Assembly: GCF_001904745.1 (NCBI RefSeq)
Contig: NZ_MRCD01000014.1
Location: 1 to 64,000 of the forward strand
Direction: 5' to 3'
Source of the DNA: Calothrix sp. HK-06
GTDB taxonomy: Bacteria; Cyanobacteriota; Cyanobacteriia; Cyanobacteriales; Nostocaceae
DNA length: 64,000 bases
Positions within the stretch are counted from its first letter, which is position 1, and each line of letters starts with the position of its first letter. A program made the position numbers and the translations under genes. This document shows, piece by piece, positions 1 through 8,423 of the stretch. Below the pieces are notes generated by a model. That model had not been told where the DNA came from. It was given only the letters and a program-made list of their open reading frames with translations, and did no database searches.

Positions 1-179
1 TGCTTAATAGCGTTATAATAAGACTTAAAAAGTTGTAATGGACTACTACGACCGTAGTTCAAATGTTTTTCTGTATTATTTGTACTCTTAGTTGAAGGTT
101 GGGATGACATAGCTAGAGATGACTCAAAGGCAGCCATTAACACGAGCATAATTACTAAAAAATATAATTTGTTTTTCAT
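1..179 (-). CDS. Partial secreted protein of unknown function (C-terminus outside window)
   Basis: An open frame begins with ATG at 179 and runs without a stop to the left edge of the window (59 codons). The first ~23 residues look like a signal peptide: a Lys-containing start, a hydrophobic stretch (LYFLVIMLVLMAAF) and a small-residue end (SSLA). The visible mature part is short, polar and not recognised. It lies downstream of and in the same direction as the rppA-rppB pair. It is preceded by the same 11-bp-spaced direct repeat found upstream of rppA, at nearly the same distance, so it may be a target of that regulator (inference). Function unknown. Confidence 0.55.
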   Translation of the reverse strand, partial: MKNKLYFLVIMLVLMAAFESSLAMSSQPSTKSTNNTEKHLNYGRSSPLQLFKSYYNAIK

Positions 180-233
180 TTTTGTAATCTCTTAATCAAA
201 AGTCAACTTATATTAATAGCTTTTCATAAAAAA

Positions 234-250
234 ATGAAAAAATTATGAAA
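234..250 (-). promoter_or_regulatory. Candidate response-regulator site, copy 1
   Basis: On the plus strand ATGAAA occurs at 234-239 and 245-250, an 11-bp direct repeat (TTTCAT-N5-TTTCAT read towards the gene). It ends 55 bp before the start codon at 179. A TAATAT -10-like hexamer (210-215) follows about 18 bp after the site. Copy 2 precedes rppA at 2368-2384. An 11-bp direct repeat in place of a -35 box is typical of OmpR/PhoB-family activators; assignment to RppA is inference. Confidence 0.45.
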
Positions 251-291
251 TTGATTTAATACTTTAGAAAGATGATTTTACGAATCATATA

Positions 292-1617
292 CTAGCTAAC
301 TGGTAACTGAACCGTAAAAATCGTCTCTAATTTTGGTTTACTTTGAACCTGTATACTGCCTTTGTGTGCTGTGGCAATTGCGATAGCAATCGCTAAACCT
401 AATCCTGAACCGCCAGTAATGCGAGAGCGGTCGTGTTCTACTCGATAAAAGCGGTCAAAAATCCGTTTTTGATGCTCTGGAGCTATACCAATTCCATTAT
501 CTTGAATTTTAATGAATGCATAACGCTCATTCCTTTCCAGAGAAACAGTGACTTTTCCTCCATTATTACTAGCTTGAATTGCATTTACCATTAAATTATA
601 AATTAAGCGGTAAAGTTGTTCTTCGTTTCCTAAAACATATATTTTTTCTTTAGTAATTATTTGCTTTGATATTGTTATCTCAGTCTCAATTGCTAAAAAC
701 GCGAGTTCCTCAACTAAATCGCTAATTAAATCATTTAAACAACAACGATAATCTTCTTCTCTTTGTTGTTTGTAGTCTATCCTTGTTAACAACAACAAAT
801 CTGCTACCAATTGTGAAAGCCGACGATTTTGGCGTTTCAGAACATCCAAGATTCCTTGACCTGAACTTGTTTCTCCATGCAACCTAATTGCAGCTTCAAT
901 TGTAGAGTGCATTGCTGCTAAAGGAGTACGAAACTCATGAGCAGCATCAGCAGTAAACTGCTGCATTTGTTGATAAGAGAGATATACAGGTTGCATTGCT
1001 TTACCTGCCAACCACCAACTTGATAACCCAACAAAAATTATTTCTATTGGCAATCCTAGCAATAAAGTTAATCTTAAAAAAGTAAGACGTTGGTCTAAAT
1101 CGTTCAAGCTTCGTCCTACTTGCATATAACCAGAAATTTTATTTTGAGTATGAAGTGGTAAACTAATTTGCCGATAACGAATGCCATCAGAATCAATTAA
1201 ATTTTGCCAACGCTCTGATAATGAAACAGTTAGTATTTTATCTAAACCTGTTTCTGCAATGAGTCTTTCATTTCGGTCTAACAAACGCATGTAGTAATTA
1301 ACTGAGTCCGCCGTTTTTGCTATTGGTTGTTGAATAATTCTTTTTTTACCCCAACAATTTGTTGAATTTATACATATTTCAAAAGAAAGTTCTTTAGCAA
1401 GTTGCTGTAATTGTTTTGGTTGTTGCCAAGCGGGTTCAATACTTTTATGAAGTGTACTTGCGACTGACTGCAATCCTTGGTCTATTGTTTCACGGTAGGC
1501 ATGGGCAACAACTTGATAAATGCCTAAACTAGATATCCCTAATATACCACCCATTACGAGCGCATACCAAGCAGCTAGTCGTAATCTAGTTAAGCGGAAA
1601 AGTGGATTACTTTCCAT
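292..1617 (-). CDS. rppB: Sensor histidine kinase, RppB-like
   Basis: Membrane-bound sensor kinase expected to phosphorylate the response regulator encoded just upstream. An N-terminal membrane segment (about residues 14-36), a periplasmic region of ~145 residues and a second membrane segment (about 182-204) are followed by a HisKA domain with the motif AAHEFRTPLAAMHS (phospho-accepting His about 227). A complete HATPase domain follows, with an N box (NLMVNAIQAS), DNGIGI, a FDRFYR F box and a GGSGLGLAIA G2 box. ATG at 1617 starts 2 bp after the rppA stop; a TTG two codons earlier would overlap that stop. Family knowledge: cyanobacterial RppA/RppB (also NrsR/NrsS) respond to redox or metal signals. 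The exact ligand cannot be read from the sequence. Confidence 0.85.
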   Translation of the reverse strand: MESNPLFRLTRLRLAAWYALVMGGILGISSLGIYQVVAHAYRETIDQGLQSVASTLHKSIEPAWQQPKQLQQLAKELSFEICINSTNCWGKKRIIQQPIAKTADSVNYYMRLLDRNERLIAETGLDKILTVSLSERWQNLIDSDGIRYRQISLPLHTQNKISGYMQVGRSLNDLDQRLTFLRLTLLLGLPIEIIFVGLSSWWLAGKAMQPVYLSYQQMQQFTADAAHEFRTPLAAMHSTIEAAIRLHGETSSGQGILDVLKRQNRRLSQLVADLLLLTRIDYKQQREEDYRCCLNDLISDLVEELAFLAIETEITISKQIITKEKIYVLGNEEQLYRLIYNLMVNAIQASNNGGKVTVSLERNERYAFIKIQDNGIGIAPEHQKRIFDRFYRVEHDRSRITGGSGLGLAIAIAIATAHKGSIQVQSKPKLETIFTVQLPVS

Positions 1618-1619
1618 AT

Positions 1620-2309
1620 TCAAACATGAAGGCGATACCCTACACCATATATAGTTTCAATTAAAGATTCGCTGTTTTCTTCTCCTAACTTGCGTCTGAG
1701 TAAACGAATTTGTGCTGCTACCACATTGCTAATTGGTTCTGCACCTATTTCCCAAAGCTGATTAATAATTTGGTCGCGGCTAATAATTTGATTTGGGTGT
1801 TTCATAAAATATTCTAATAGTTGAAATTCTTTCACTGTTAGTGAAAACACTTGTTTTGCGCCATCAGGATACTGACGAGTAATTTCATGAGTGCTATAAT
1901 TTAAAGTCAGGCAACCTATCTGGAAATGCCGAGATTGAATTTGAGGCGCCCGTCGTCGTAATGCTCGTAACCTCGCCAGCAATTCTGCCATATCAAATGG
2001 TTTAATTAAATAGTCATCTGCACCGCTATCTAGACCGATAATTTTTTCTTCCATACGGTCTTTAGCAGTTAATATTAATACTGGTAGAGACAAGTTCTGT
2101 TTTCGCAACCATTTACACAAGTCTAAACCAGAGACTCCTGGTAGCATCCAATCAAAAACCGCTAGCGTGTACTCAGTCCACCCTTGTTCCAAATATTGCC
2201 ATGCTTGGGAACCATCGAGAAACCAGTCAACTACATACGCCTCGCTACTTAAAACAGCTTTTATTGCGGCGCCTAAATCGGGTTCATCCTCAACTAATAA
2301 AAGTCGCAT
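1620..2309 (-). CDS. rppA: OmpR-family response regulator, RppA-like
   Basis: DNA-binding response regulator, partner of the kinase immediately downstream. The receiver domain (1-120) shows the acidic pocket VEDEPD, phospho-acceptor Asp53 in LAVFDWMLPG and Lys103 in LIKPFD. The C-terminal winged helix carries TVKEFQLLEYF and the recognition-helix region VAAQIRLLRRKLG, ending with the usual IETIYGVGYRL. Its 229 residues match the family length. The opening MRLLLVEDEPDLGAAIK resembles proteins named RppA in Nostocales. A direct repeat 59 bp upstream, shared with the gene at the left edge, suggests autoregulation (inference). Confidence 0.87.
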   Translation of the reverse strand: MRLLLVEDEPDLGAAIKAVLSSEAYVVDWFLDGSQAWQYLEQGWTEYTLAVFDWMLPGVSGLDLCKWLRKQNLSLPVLILTAKDRMEEKIIGLDSGADDYLIKPFDMAELLARLRALRRRAPQIQSRHFQIGCLTLNYSTHEITRQYPDGAKQVFSLTVKEFQLLEYFMKHPNQIISRDQIINQLWEIGAEPISNVVAAQIRLLRRKLGEENSESLIETIYGVGYRLHV

Positions 2310-2367
2310 AATTTACCTTTACTTGTTAGTGCATTCAAGCGTTCTATAAATAATTTTTCACTCAATA

Positions 2368-2384
2368 GTGAAAAAATGATGAAA
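2368..2384 (-). promoter_or_regulatory. Candidate RppA autoregulatory site, copy 2
   Basis: On the plus strand GTGAAA (2368-2373) and ATGAAA (2379-2384) are 11 bp apart, matching copy 1 at 234-250. The site lies 59 bp before the rppA start. A TTTATA/TTATAG -10-like element lies at 2344-2350, about 17 bp beyond. It overlaps a perfect 9-bp inverted repeat, TTTTTCACT/AGTGAAAAA (2354-2375). Confidence 0.45.
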
Positions 2385-2538
2385 TTTATATTGTACCTAA
2401 GATAGAAACTAGTTGAAGCGCTAATAGCTTACTACCAACTTTTTAACTTTCTTGTCTTAGTATAAATTTCAAGTTTATGTAAAGCAGTAGTGATGGATAG
2501 GCGGGACATCTATCCTAGAGTATAATTTATTTCTTAGA

Positions 2539-3135
2539 TTAATTTAAAATCAACATCCTTTTAAATACAATTTTATCTATTTGCTTTAAAAGCGTTTCTA
2601 AATCCTGTGAATTATCTAATACTACATCCGCACGCGCGATTTTCTCAGCAAGTGGCATTTGACTATTGATTCGAGTTTGAGCTTGTTCTAAAGTTAAATT
2701 GTTGCGTTGCATTAATCGTTGTAGCTGCTGCGACTCTAAGCAGCTTACAACCCATATTTCTGTAGTTAAGTCAGTCATTCCTACTTCAAATAATAAAGGA
2801 ATGACTAAAACTAGTGTATTACTAGATGATACAATTATTTCTTGGTTAAATCTTTCTTTGACATAAGGATGAATTAAACTTTCAACCCAAAGTCGTTCTG
2901 ATTCATCTTTAAATATTATCTCACCTAATTTTGCACGGTTTAATTCATTGTTCAATAATATATCTTGACCGTAACGTTGTGCGATTTTATTTAATATGGG
3001 AGAATTAGCGGCAACTGCTTCGCGTGCGTATATGTCAGCGTCTAATATAGGAAATTTATAAGTTTTTTCTAAATAGTTTGCTACTGTACTTTTTCCTGTA
3101 GCGATTCCACCTGTTAGTCCAATTATGCGTTTCAT
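2539..3135 (-). CDS. coaE: Dephospho-CoA kinase
   Basis: Phosphorylates the 3'-hydroxyl of dephospho-CoA, the last step of coenzyme A synthesis, in the cytosol. The P-loop GLTGGIATGKST lies at residues 6-17, followed by the family motif LDADIYAREAV and a central VLVIPLLFEVG segment that lines the substrate pocket. 198 residues is normal for CoaE. The gene stands alone: 229 bp separate it from rppA, and a GGGCGGGTT-type palindrome lies just upstream of its start. The start is an ATG directly before the P-loop strand. Confidence 0.93.
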   Translation of the reverse strand: MKRIIGLTGGIATGKSTVANYLEKTYKFPILDADIYAREAVAANSPILNKIAQRYGQDILLNNELNRAKLGEIIFKDESERLWVESLIHPYVKERFNQEIIVSSSNTLVLVIPLLFEVGMTDLTTEIWVVSCLESQQLQRLMQRNNLTLEQAQTRINSQMPLAEKIARADVVLDNSQDLETLLKQIDKIVFKRMLILN

Positions 3136-3153
3136 CTAGTTAAAAGTTAGGAG

Positions 3154-3205
3154 GGGCGGGTTCACAAAATTTTCCATTATAACTAGGATATAGGTAAACC
3201 TGCCC
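3154..3205. repeat. GGGCGGGTT-family interspersed palindrome, copy 1
   Basis: Terminal inverted arms GGGCGGGTT and AAACCTGCCC enclose an AT-rich core with CCATTATAACTAGGATA. Related copies lie at 4959-5013, 46437-46490, 52746-52798 and 52820-52872. It lies in the coaE-hemD gap, 19 bp from the coaE start. Confidence 0.7.
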
Positions 3206-3319
3206 GTACAGGAGTTATGAGTTAAAGTATATAAAAATCTTTAATATTGTTTTACATTGAAATAGAGATTCTAGCCTGCGGCAAATGCTCTGCATTACGC
3301 TACGCTCAGAATCACATTT

Positions 3320-3356
3320 CAACTCCTAACTGTTAACTCTTAACTCCTAACTCTGC
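3320..3356. repeat. Short degenerate tandem repeat, units like AACTCYTA
   Basis: Units related to TAACTCCTAACTGTTAACTC recur over ~35 bp. The hemD stop codon and its last codons fall inside this repeat. A similar string occurs before tsaD (about 52720-52740). Confidence 0.55.
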
Positions 3357-4181
3357 GTCTCCCCATTCAATAAGGGCTTGTGTTAATCCGGGTAAGGTGT
3401 ATTCGACTGCTTCAACGTCTACGTGTCCGATAAGTTCACGACAACTTTTTGATGTTTGTGGGCCTATTGAGGCAATACATACACCCTCTAAATAATTATC
3501 GATGGAATTATCGCCGAATACTTGTTTTGCTAATTCACAAAAATATTGCACTGTTTTGGAGCTAGCAAACGTAATGATGTCTACTGTGCCACTTTGCAGT
3601 GCTACTTCTGCCGAAGGAGGAATGCTTTTAGGACAGCATGACTGGTAGGCACCTACTTCGATGACTTCTGCACCCTTTGCACCCAATTCTTTAACTAAGA
3701 CTTCACGTCCACCACTTTCTACGCGCGGAAATAAAATCTTTTTATTTGTAAGTTCTTCTGGAAAGTTTTCAATTAATGAGTCTGCGACGAAGTTAGGGGG
3801 AATGTAATCCGCACGTAATCCTCGCGTTTGTAAACATTGAGCCGTTTTTTCTCCAACAACAGCGATTTTTACATTTTTCAATGAGCGTGCATCGTAACCT
3901 TTAGCAAATAATCTCTCGAAGAAATATTCTACTCCGTTGGTGGAAGTTAAAATTAACCAATCAAAGCTTGTTACATTCGCTATTGCATTATCTAAGGAAT
4001 CCCAAGAAGATGGTTGACAAATTTCAAGTGCTGGCATTTCTATAACATTGGCGCCACAGTCAGTCAGCATTTGGGCAAATTGACTTGATTGTCCTGCTGC
4101 ACGTGTTACTAAAATAGTTTTGCAAGCAAGAGGGAGAGTTGGCTGCGGTGTTGTTGGAAGGGGAGAGATGTTGGTAGGCAT
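3333..4181 (-). CDS. hemD: Uroporphyrinogen-III synthase
   Basis: Cyclises hydroxymethylbilane to uroporphyrinogen III, the branch point to haem, chlorophyll, sirohaem and corrins. The sequence shows the two-domain HemD pattern: TILVTRAAGQSSQFAQML at the start of domain 1, DWLILTSTNGVEYFF, then IAVVGEKTAQCL and, in domain 2, DIITFASSKTVQYF and CIASIGPQTSKS. 282 residues is slightly long because of a Pro/Thr-rich N-terminus of ~20 residues, so a later start is possible. It lies 32 bp downstream of cobA, probably one operon. The last six codons (ELGVKS) and the stop are formed by a short tandem repeat, so the tail is probably not functional. Confidence 0.92.
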   Translation of the reverse strand: MPTNISPLPTTPQPTLPLACKTILVTRAAGQSSQFAQMLTDCGANVIEMPALEICQPSSWDSLDNAIANVTSFDWLILTSTNGVEYFFERLFAKGYDARSLKNVKIAVVGEKTAQCLQTRGLRADYIPPNFVADSLIENFPEELTNKKILFPRVESGGREVLVKELGAKGAEVIEVGAYQSCCPKSIPPSAEVALQSGTVDIITFASSKTVQYFCELAKQVFGDNSIDNYLEGVCIASIGPQTSKSCRELIGHVDVEAVEYTLPGLTQALIEWGDAELGVKS

Positions 4182-4213
4182 AAATGGGTGAGTGCTACTT
4201 ACCTATCAGGGGA

Positions 4214-4945
4214 TCATCCGGTCTTTATATTGTCAGGTTGAAGATACTTTCTGAGTTCAACTACTTCACCAATCGTAATTACTACTGGTGAGAGTGAAAT
4301 ATTAGCTGTGATTTCGAGGATTGTTTCGAGCGTTCCCGTCCAGATTTGCTGTTTGGGTGTCCCACAATAACGTACCACAGCAATAGGTGTTATGCGCGAC
4401 TTACCATACTTTAAAAGCCGATATATTACTTCTGGTAGAGTACTACCACCCATTAGCACAACTAATGTTTCAATTGCCGCTAATGCCTCCCAGTTAAGTG
4501 CATCTGGTTCATGCGCTGTAAAAACTGCAAAACATCTACTCAGTACTGGGTCGGTTAAAGGTATGCCTGCTAAGGTCGGCGCCGCTAGTGCTGAAGAAAG
4601 ACCTGGTATAACTTCAAACTGGCAATTCGCTGCTTTTAATGCTTCAATTTCAGAAGTACATCGTCCAAATATAAACGGGTCACCAGATTTTAACCGTACT
4701 ACTTGTTTTCCCTGTTGACAATATTGCACTAACAACTCGTTGATGGAAGCTTGCGCTGTACTCGGCTTTCCTCCACGTTTACCAACATCAAGTTTTAAAC
4801 AATCTGATGGTACCAACTCTAATAACTCCGCGTCAACAAGTGCATCATAAATTAGTACTTCTGTACACTGTAAAAGTTTATAAGCTTTTACGGTTAAATA
4901 TGCCACATCTCCAGGTCCGGCGCCGACAAGATAAACTTTACCCAT
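4214..4945 (-). CDS. cobA: Uroporphyrinogen-III C-methyltransferase (SUMT)
   Basis: Transfers two methyl groups from S-adenosylmethionine to uroporphyrinogen III, giving precorrin-2 for sirohaem and cobalamin. Diagnostic motifs are VYLVGAGPGDVAYLTVKA at the N-terminus, VRLKSGDPFIFGR (about residues 81-93), EVIPGLSSALAAPTLAGIPLT and VVLMGG. The 243-residue length fits a single-domain SUMT without the CysG dehydrogenase half. It precedes hemD, so one transcript would supply the substrate and its consumer. The start is ATG at 4945, two residues before the conserved strand. Confidence 0.93.
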   Translation of the reverse strand: MGKVYLVGAGPGDVAYLTVKAYKLLQCTEVLIYDALVDAELLELVPSDCLKLDVGKRGGKPSTAQASINELLVQYCQQGKQVVRLKSGDPFIFGRCTSEIEALKAANCQFEVIPGLSSALAAPTLAGIPLTDPVLSRCFAVFTAHEPDALNWEALAAIETLVVLMGGSTLPEVIYRLLKYGKSRITPIAVVRYCGTPKQQIWTGTLETILEITANISLSPVVITIGEVVELRKYLQPDNIKTG

Positions 4946-4958
4946 TTGATATTACCTA

Positions 4959-5013
4959 GGGCGGGTTTACCAATATCCTACAACTGAATTGATAATCTAA
5001 GCTAAACCTGCCC
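4959..5013. repeat. GGGCGGGTT-family interspersed palindrome, copy 2
   Basis: Arms GGGCGGGTTTA and TAAACCTGCCC enclose a core with CCAATATCCTAC and AAGCTAAACC, closely resembling the copy at 46437-46490. It lies in the upstream region of cobA. Confidence 0.72.
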
Positions 5014-5215
5014 TTACTCAAATTCAGTATATCTACTAGTGCTGTTCATAAAGTTTTATCTTATAACTTTGAAATGTGTTCCCTTTATCTCGGCTTAATA
5101 AAACTATTAAAGTCACGAGTTTATATCAAACTTGATATTGCTGATTTTTCAAGCGCTTGAAGCAAGCAATATAGGTAAGTTTCGTAGCGAATCAATAACT
5201 GGCAGGTATATTGGT

Positions 5216-5473
5216 ATGTTGGCACAAATTAAATTTTCTTTACCGTATAAACGTTGCAAAGTATTAGTGAAATATAATACTGACAAAAGCTATTATGTTC
5301 AGTATTTGAAAGACTTGGAGACAATGAGCGTCGAATATTGTTGGTGTCGTGCTAACCAAGCTTTAGAAATTGGTACTGAGGTTGATGGCTATTTATGTCC
5401 AAATAATAGTCTTGATAGTTTACCTACTCTTATTGTTGGTGAGTGTAAATCGATTATACCTAGCTTTATTTAG
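5216..5473 (+). CDS. Hypothetical protein, 85 aa
   Basis: Not recognised. The open frame can be extended upstream to a TTG at 5132, but the first ATG (5216) gives a compact product starting MLAQIKFSLPYKRC. It contains four to five Cys residues (including YCWCRAN), is rich in Tyr and Lys, and has no signal peptide or membrane segment. No strong ribosome-binding site is visible. It sits alone between cobA (divergent) and the GH31 gene (convergent). It may be a real lineage-specific gene, but chance is possible. Confidence 0.4.
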   Translation: MLAQIKFSLPYKRCKVLVKYNTDKSYYVQYLKDLETMSVEYCWCRANQALEIGTEVDGYLCPNNSLDSLPTLIVGECKSIIPSFI

Positions 5474-5487
5474 GAATAAGAAACCTT

Positions 5488-5554
5488 AGAAACCAGTTTC
5501 CTTTGAGTTCACTTGAATTATGATTATACTTAGTGATGGGGAAACCCGGTTTCT
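5488..5554. repeat. AGAAACC-family palindromic element
   Basis: Imperfect arms AGAAACCAGTTTC (5488-5500) and GGGAAACCCGGTTTCT (5539-5554) flank a ~38-bp spacer. The right part (CTTAGTGATG before the arm) matches the element at 39587-39652. It overlaps the 3' end of the GH31 gene. Confidence 0.7.
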
Positions 5555-7926
5555 GTGAATCTCAACAAGTGTTCTTTGCCGTCGTCTTCAAAGCTTTGTT
5601 CACCTAATCCTTGTACTTTTACTATAATGCGGCGCCTGATTGGTTTCCATTTTCCTTGTCTTGATGCTATTTTTACAATAACTTGTTCTGCTTCAGTAGA
5701 TACACTTATCTTTGTTGTGGAGTAAATATCTTTTTGATATTCAAAGCTGTTTCCATCGTCTTCGTAAAGTGTGTATTCGCTGTTCCCTGGAAAGATTAGT
5801 AGTTGTAACTCGTTTAATGGATGTTCGTCAATGTATTGTGTGACTTGTTGCATGGGAATAACTGCACCTGCACGCGCGTATAATGGCATTTTTTCTAATG
5901 GTGCATGTGCCAATATATGAGTGGCGCCATCTACATATTTTTCTCCTGTCCACCAATCGTACCAAGTTCCAAGAGGTAAGTATACAACACGATGCTCTAC
6001 TCCCGGTCGATATATCGGCGCCGCCATTAAGTCGCAACCTAATAATACTTGGTCATAAAGCATATAGGTTTTTGGGTCGTTAGGATATTCGTACACTAAA
6101 GGTCGTATTACAGGCGCCCCAGTTGTAGCTGCTTGCCAAAATAAAGTGTAAAAGAAAGGTATTAATTGATAGCGCAAATTAATATATTCACGACAAATAT
6201 TTTCTACCCTTTCACCAAATACCCACGGTTCATGACGCGCGGTACTCATGGCTGAATGTGCCCGCATCAATGGATACAACATTCCCACCTGCATCCAACG
6301 CGCAAATAATTCTGCCGTCGCGTTACCCGCAAATCCACCAATATCACATCCAACAAATGCTACTCCCGAAAGCCCCATATTACAAAGCATCGGTAAAGAC
6401 ATTTCTAAGTGTTCCCACTGCGATTGATTATCGCCCATCCATACACTAGAGTAACGCTGCACCCCTGCAAACCCGGAACGTGTCAACACGAACGAACGCT
6501 CGTTAGTACGATGTTTAATTAAACCTTCGGCACTAGCTTTTGCCATATTCAAACCATACAGGTTGTGAACTTCTGCATGGGTAGTATTATTTTCTTTTCC
6601 TTGTGGTGCATCAAGGGGAAAGCATATATGAACACCACCATCACCGAATGGTCGGTCATTAATTGCTGGTTCGTTCATATCGTTCCAAATGCCAGCAATA
6701 CCTATATCAGTGAGAGATTTATGTAAGTCACCCCACCATTTTTGAACATCCGCACGCAAAAAGTCAGGAAATACAGATTTATCGGGCCACACATAACCAT
6801 GAAATAATCTACCATCCGCTTGACGAACAAAGTAATCGTTTTTAATACCCTCATCAAAAACGTGGTAGTTAGCTTCGGGTTCGTATTTTACTCCAGGGTC
6901 AATAATAGTTACAGTCTTGAAGCCATTTTGTTTTAAATTACTAATTAGTTTTTCTGGGTTAGAGAACCGTGCAGGACTCCAAGTAAATACCCGAAAACCT
7001 CGCATGTAGTCAATATCTAGGTGAATAACATCGCAGGGGATGCGACGAGTTCTAAATTCTTGTGCGAGTGTACGTACTACTTTTTCTGATTCGTAACTCC
7101 ATCTACATTGGTGATAGCCGATTGACCATTTTGGTGGTAGCGGCATTTTTCCTGTAAGTTGGGTATATGTATCGAGTATTTGGGCTGGTTTGGGGCCATA
7201 TATAATGTAATAATCTAATTCTCCCCCACGTGTTTCCATTTTCCATACACCTGGTTGTTCGGCGCCAATATCAAACTGGCTCCAAAAAGTGGTATTAAAG
7301 AATATACCGTATGCAACATGTGGACGCAGCGCAATAAAAAATGGAATGGCGTGATACATTTCGTCAGTGAGCGAACCATAATCTAAAGCGTCTGTAGTCC
7401 AGTTTGTTTTGACTTCGCTGCGTTTATCGAGTAACCCAGTACGCTCACCAAACCCATAAAAATGTTCGTCGGTTTCAATACATTTCCATCCTGCAACGGC
7501 GCCAAGTCTCCAACCCATATTAGTGGTAGCATCTTGGGCAAATGGGCGCCCATCTAAATCAAAGCAAGTTATTCTACTTGAAGATTTATCTATATATATA
7601 TGTATAGATTCTGTTTGGATTTGGACTTGTGTATCTATATCATGCACCTCGAATGAGACTTTTGCCCATTCAGAATCATCACGTGTTACTGCCCAACTTG
7701 GACGCGATGTAAACTCACCCTGTGGCGCCAAACGGACTCGTAATAAATTAGGCGCCAGTATAGTAATGGAAAACTTAGATGAGTCGCAATCAAAAATAAT
7801 AGTTCTATCGTATTGCTTCCAAGCTTGAACTTGACCGATTTTCGTCCAGGGTTGGTCGGTGGTAGGCAGTTTCCCAAAATATTGCGGCATAAATGAGCGT
7901 GCTAAGTGCTTTGTTCTTGATACCAC
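5530..7926 (-). CDS. GH31 family alpha-glucosidase
   Basis: Retaining glycoside hydrolase expected to release glucose (or a related sugar) from alpha-linked oligosaccharides. A beta-sandwich N-domain (about 1-250) precedes the barrel, which contains WSIGYHQCRWSY, IPCDVIHLDIDYM, the nucleophile motif GIWNDMNEPAI (Asp416) and the acid/base motif WMGDNQSQW (Asp499), then VGCDIGGFAGN. A DUF5110-like C-terminal beta domain follows. There is no signal peptide, so it is probably cytosolic, perhaps acting on glycogen or sucrose-related glucans. The frame opens with GTG at 7926; ATG 12 codons later (MPQYFGKL) is a good alternative. The final residues (TETGFPHH) and stop come from an AGAAACC-type repeat. 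Confidence 0.92.
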   Translation of the reverse strand: MVSRTKHLARSFMPQYFGKLPTTDQPWTKIGQVQAWKQYDRTIIFDCDSSKFSITILAPNLLRVRLAPQGEFTSRPSWAVTRDDSEWAKVSFEVHDIDTQVQIQTESIHIYIDKSSSRITCFDLDGRPFAQDATTNMGWRLGAVAGWKCIETDEHFYGFGERTGLLDKRSEVKTNWTTDALDYGSLTDEMYHAIPFFIALRPHVAYGIFFNTTFWSQFDIGAEQPGVWKMETRGGELDYYIIYGPKPAQILDTYTQLTGKMPLPPKWSIGYHQCRWSYESEKVVRTLAQEFRTRRIPCDVIHLDIDYMRGFRVFTWSPARFSNPEKLISNLKQNGFKTVTIIDPGVKYEPEANYHVFDEGIKNDYFVRQADGRLFHGYVWPDKSVFPDFLRADVQKWWGDLHKSLTDIGIAGIWNDMNEPAINDRPFGDGGVHICFPLDAPQGKENNTTHAEVHNLYGLNMAKASAEGLIKHRTNERSFVLTRSGFAGVQRYSSVWMGDNQSQWEHLEMSLPMLCNMGLSGVAFVGCDIGGFAGNATAELFARWMQVGMLYPLMRAHSAMSTARHEPWVFGERVENICREYINLRYQLIPFFYTLFWQAATTGAPVIRPLVYEYPNDPKTYMLYDQVLLGCDLMAAPIYRPGVEHRVVYLPLGTWYDWWTGEKYVDGATHILAHAPLEKMPLYARAGAVIPMQQVTQYIDEHPLNELQLLIFPGNSEYTLYEDDGNSFEYQKDIYSTTKISVSTEAEQVIVKIASRQGKWKPIRRRIIVKVQGLGEQSFEDDGKEHLLRFTETGFPHH

Positions 7927-8423
7927 GAGTAAATTCTCAAATTCGTACCTCTAAAGAGTGATGTCATTAAAATATATTTCAAAAACTTATCTATTTTAAG
8001 AAATGTGACAATGTACGATAACGCTCTTGTGTAATTGCCATCTCTACCAGTAATTATTGACATGTTTTTATTATACCATTAGAGAAATATCTAATATTTA
8101 TAAGTATAAATACGTATTAATTAGCTGAGACTTAAAGAATTTCATTTAAAGCACTTGTCTTATAAAGGGTGTCTCTATAACAGCTATAAACAAAACTTTA
8201 AACTACTTTCATTTAATTTATTAATTCAGGTTCATCAGAAATTTCAACTTTGCTTTTACTTATTCATGTTACACTACTATTACTTAAAATCAGGGTCTAT
8301 AAGGTCGGCGCCTTATTATCGAGTTTTATCTACAATCATAATTAAAAATATTAAAGATAATCCATGTTTTGAATTAGCATGTTGTTACAATTGCGTGTAA
8401 ATTAGCATTTAATATAAATTTAT
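7927..8423. other. Divergent intergenic region
   Basis: About 500 bp of AT-rich DNA between the leftward GH31 gene and the rightward histidine kinase gene. It must hold both promoters. Small open frames exist here but lack codon bias and start signals. No riboswitch or strong hairpin was recognised. Confidence 0.5.

Noticed and set aside
5216-5473. Longer hypothetical gene starting at TTG 5132
   Set aside because: No start signal at the TTG, and the extra 28 residues have no character; the ATG at 5216 is preferred.
8155-8400. 81-residue rightward open frame before the GAF histidine kinase gene
   Set aside because: Low-complexity AT-driven composition, no ribosome-binding site and no protein-like features; it fits chance in intergenic DNA.
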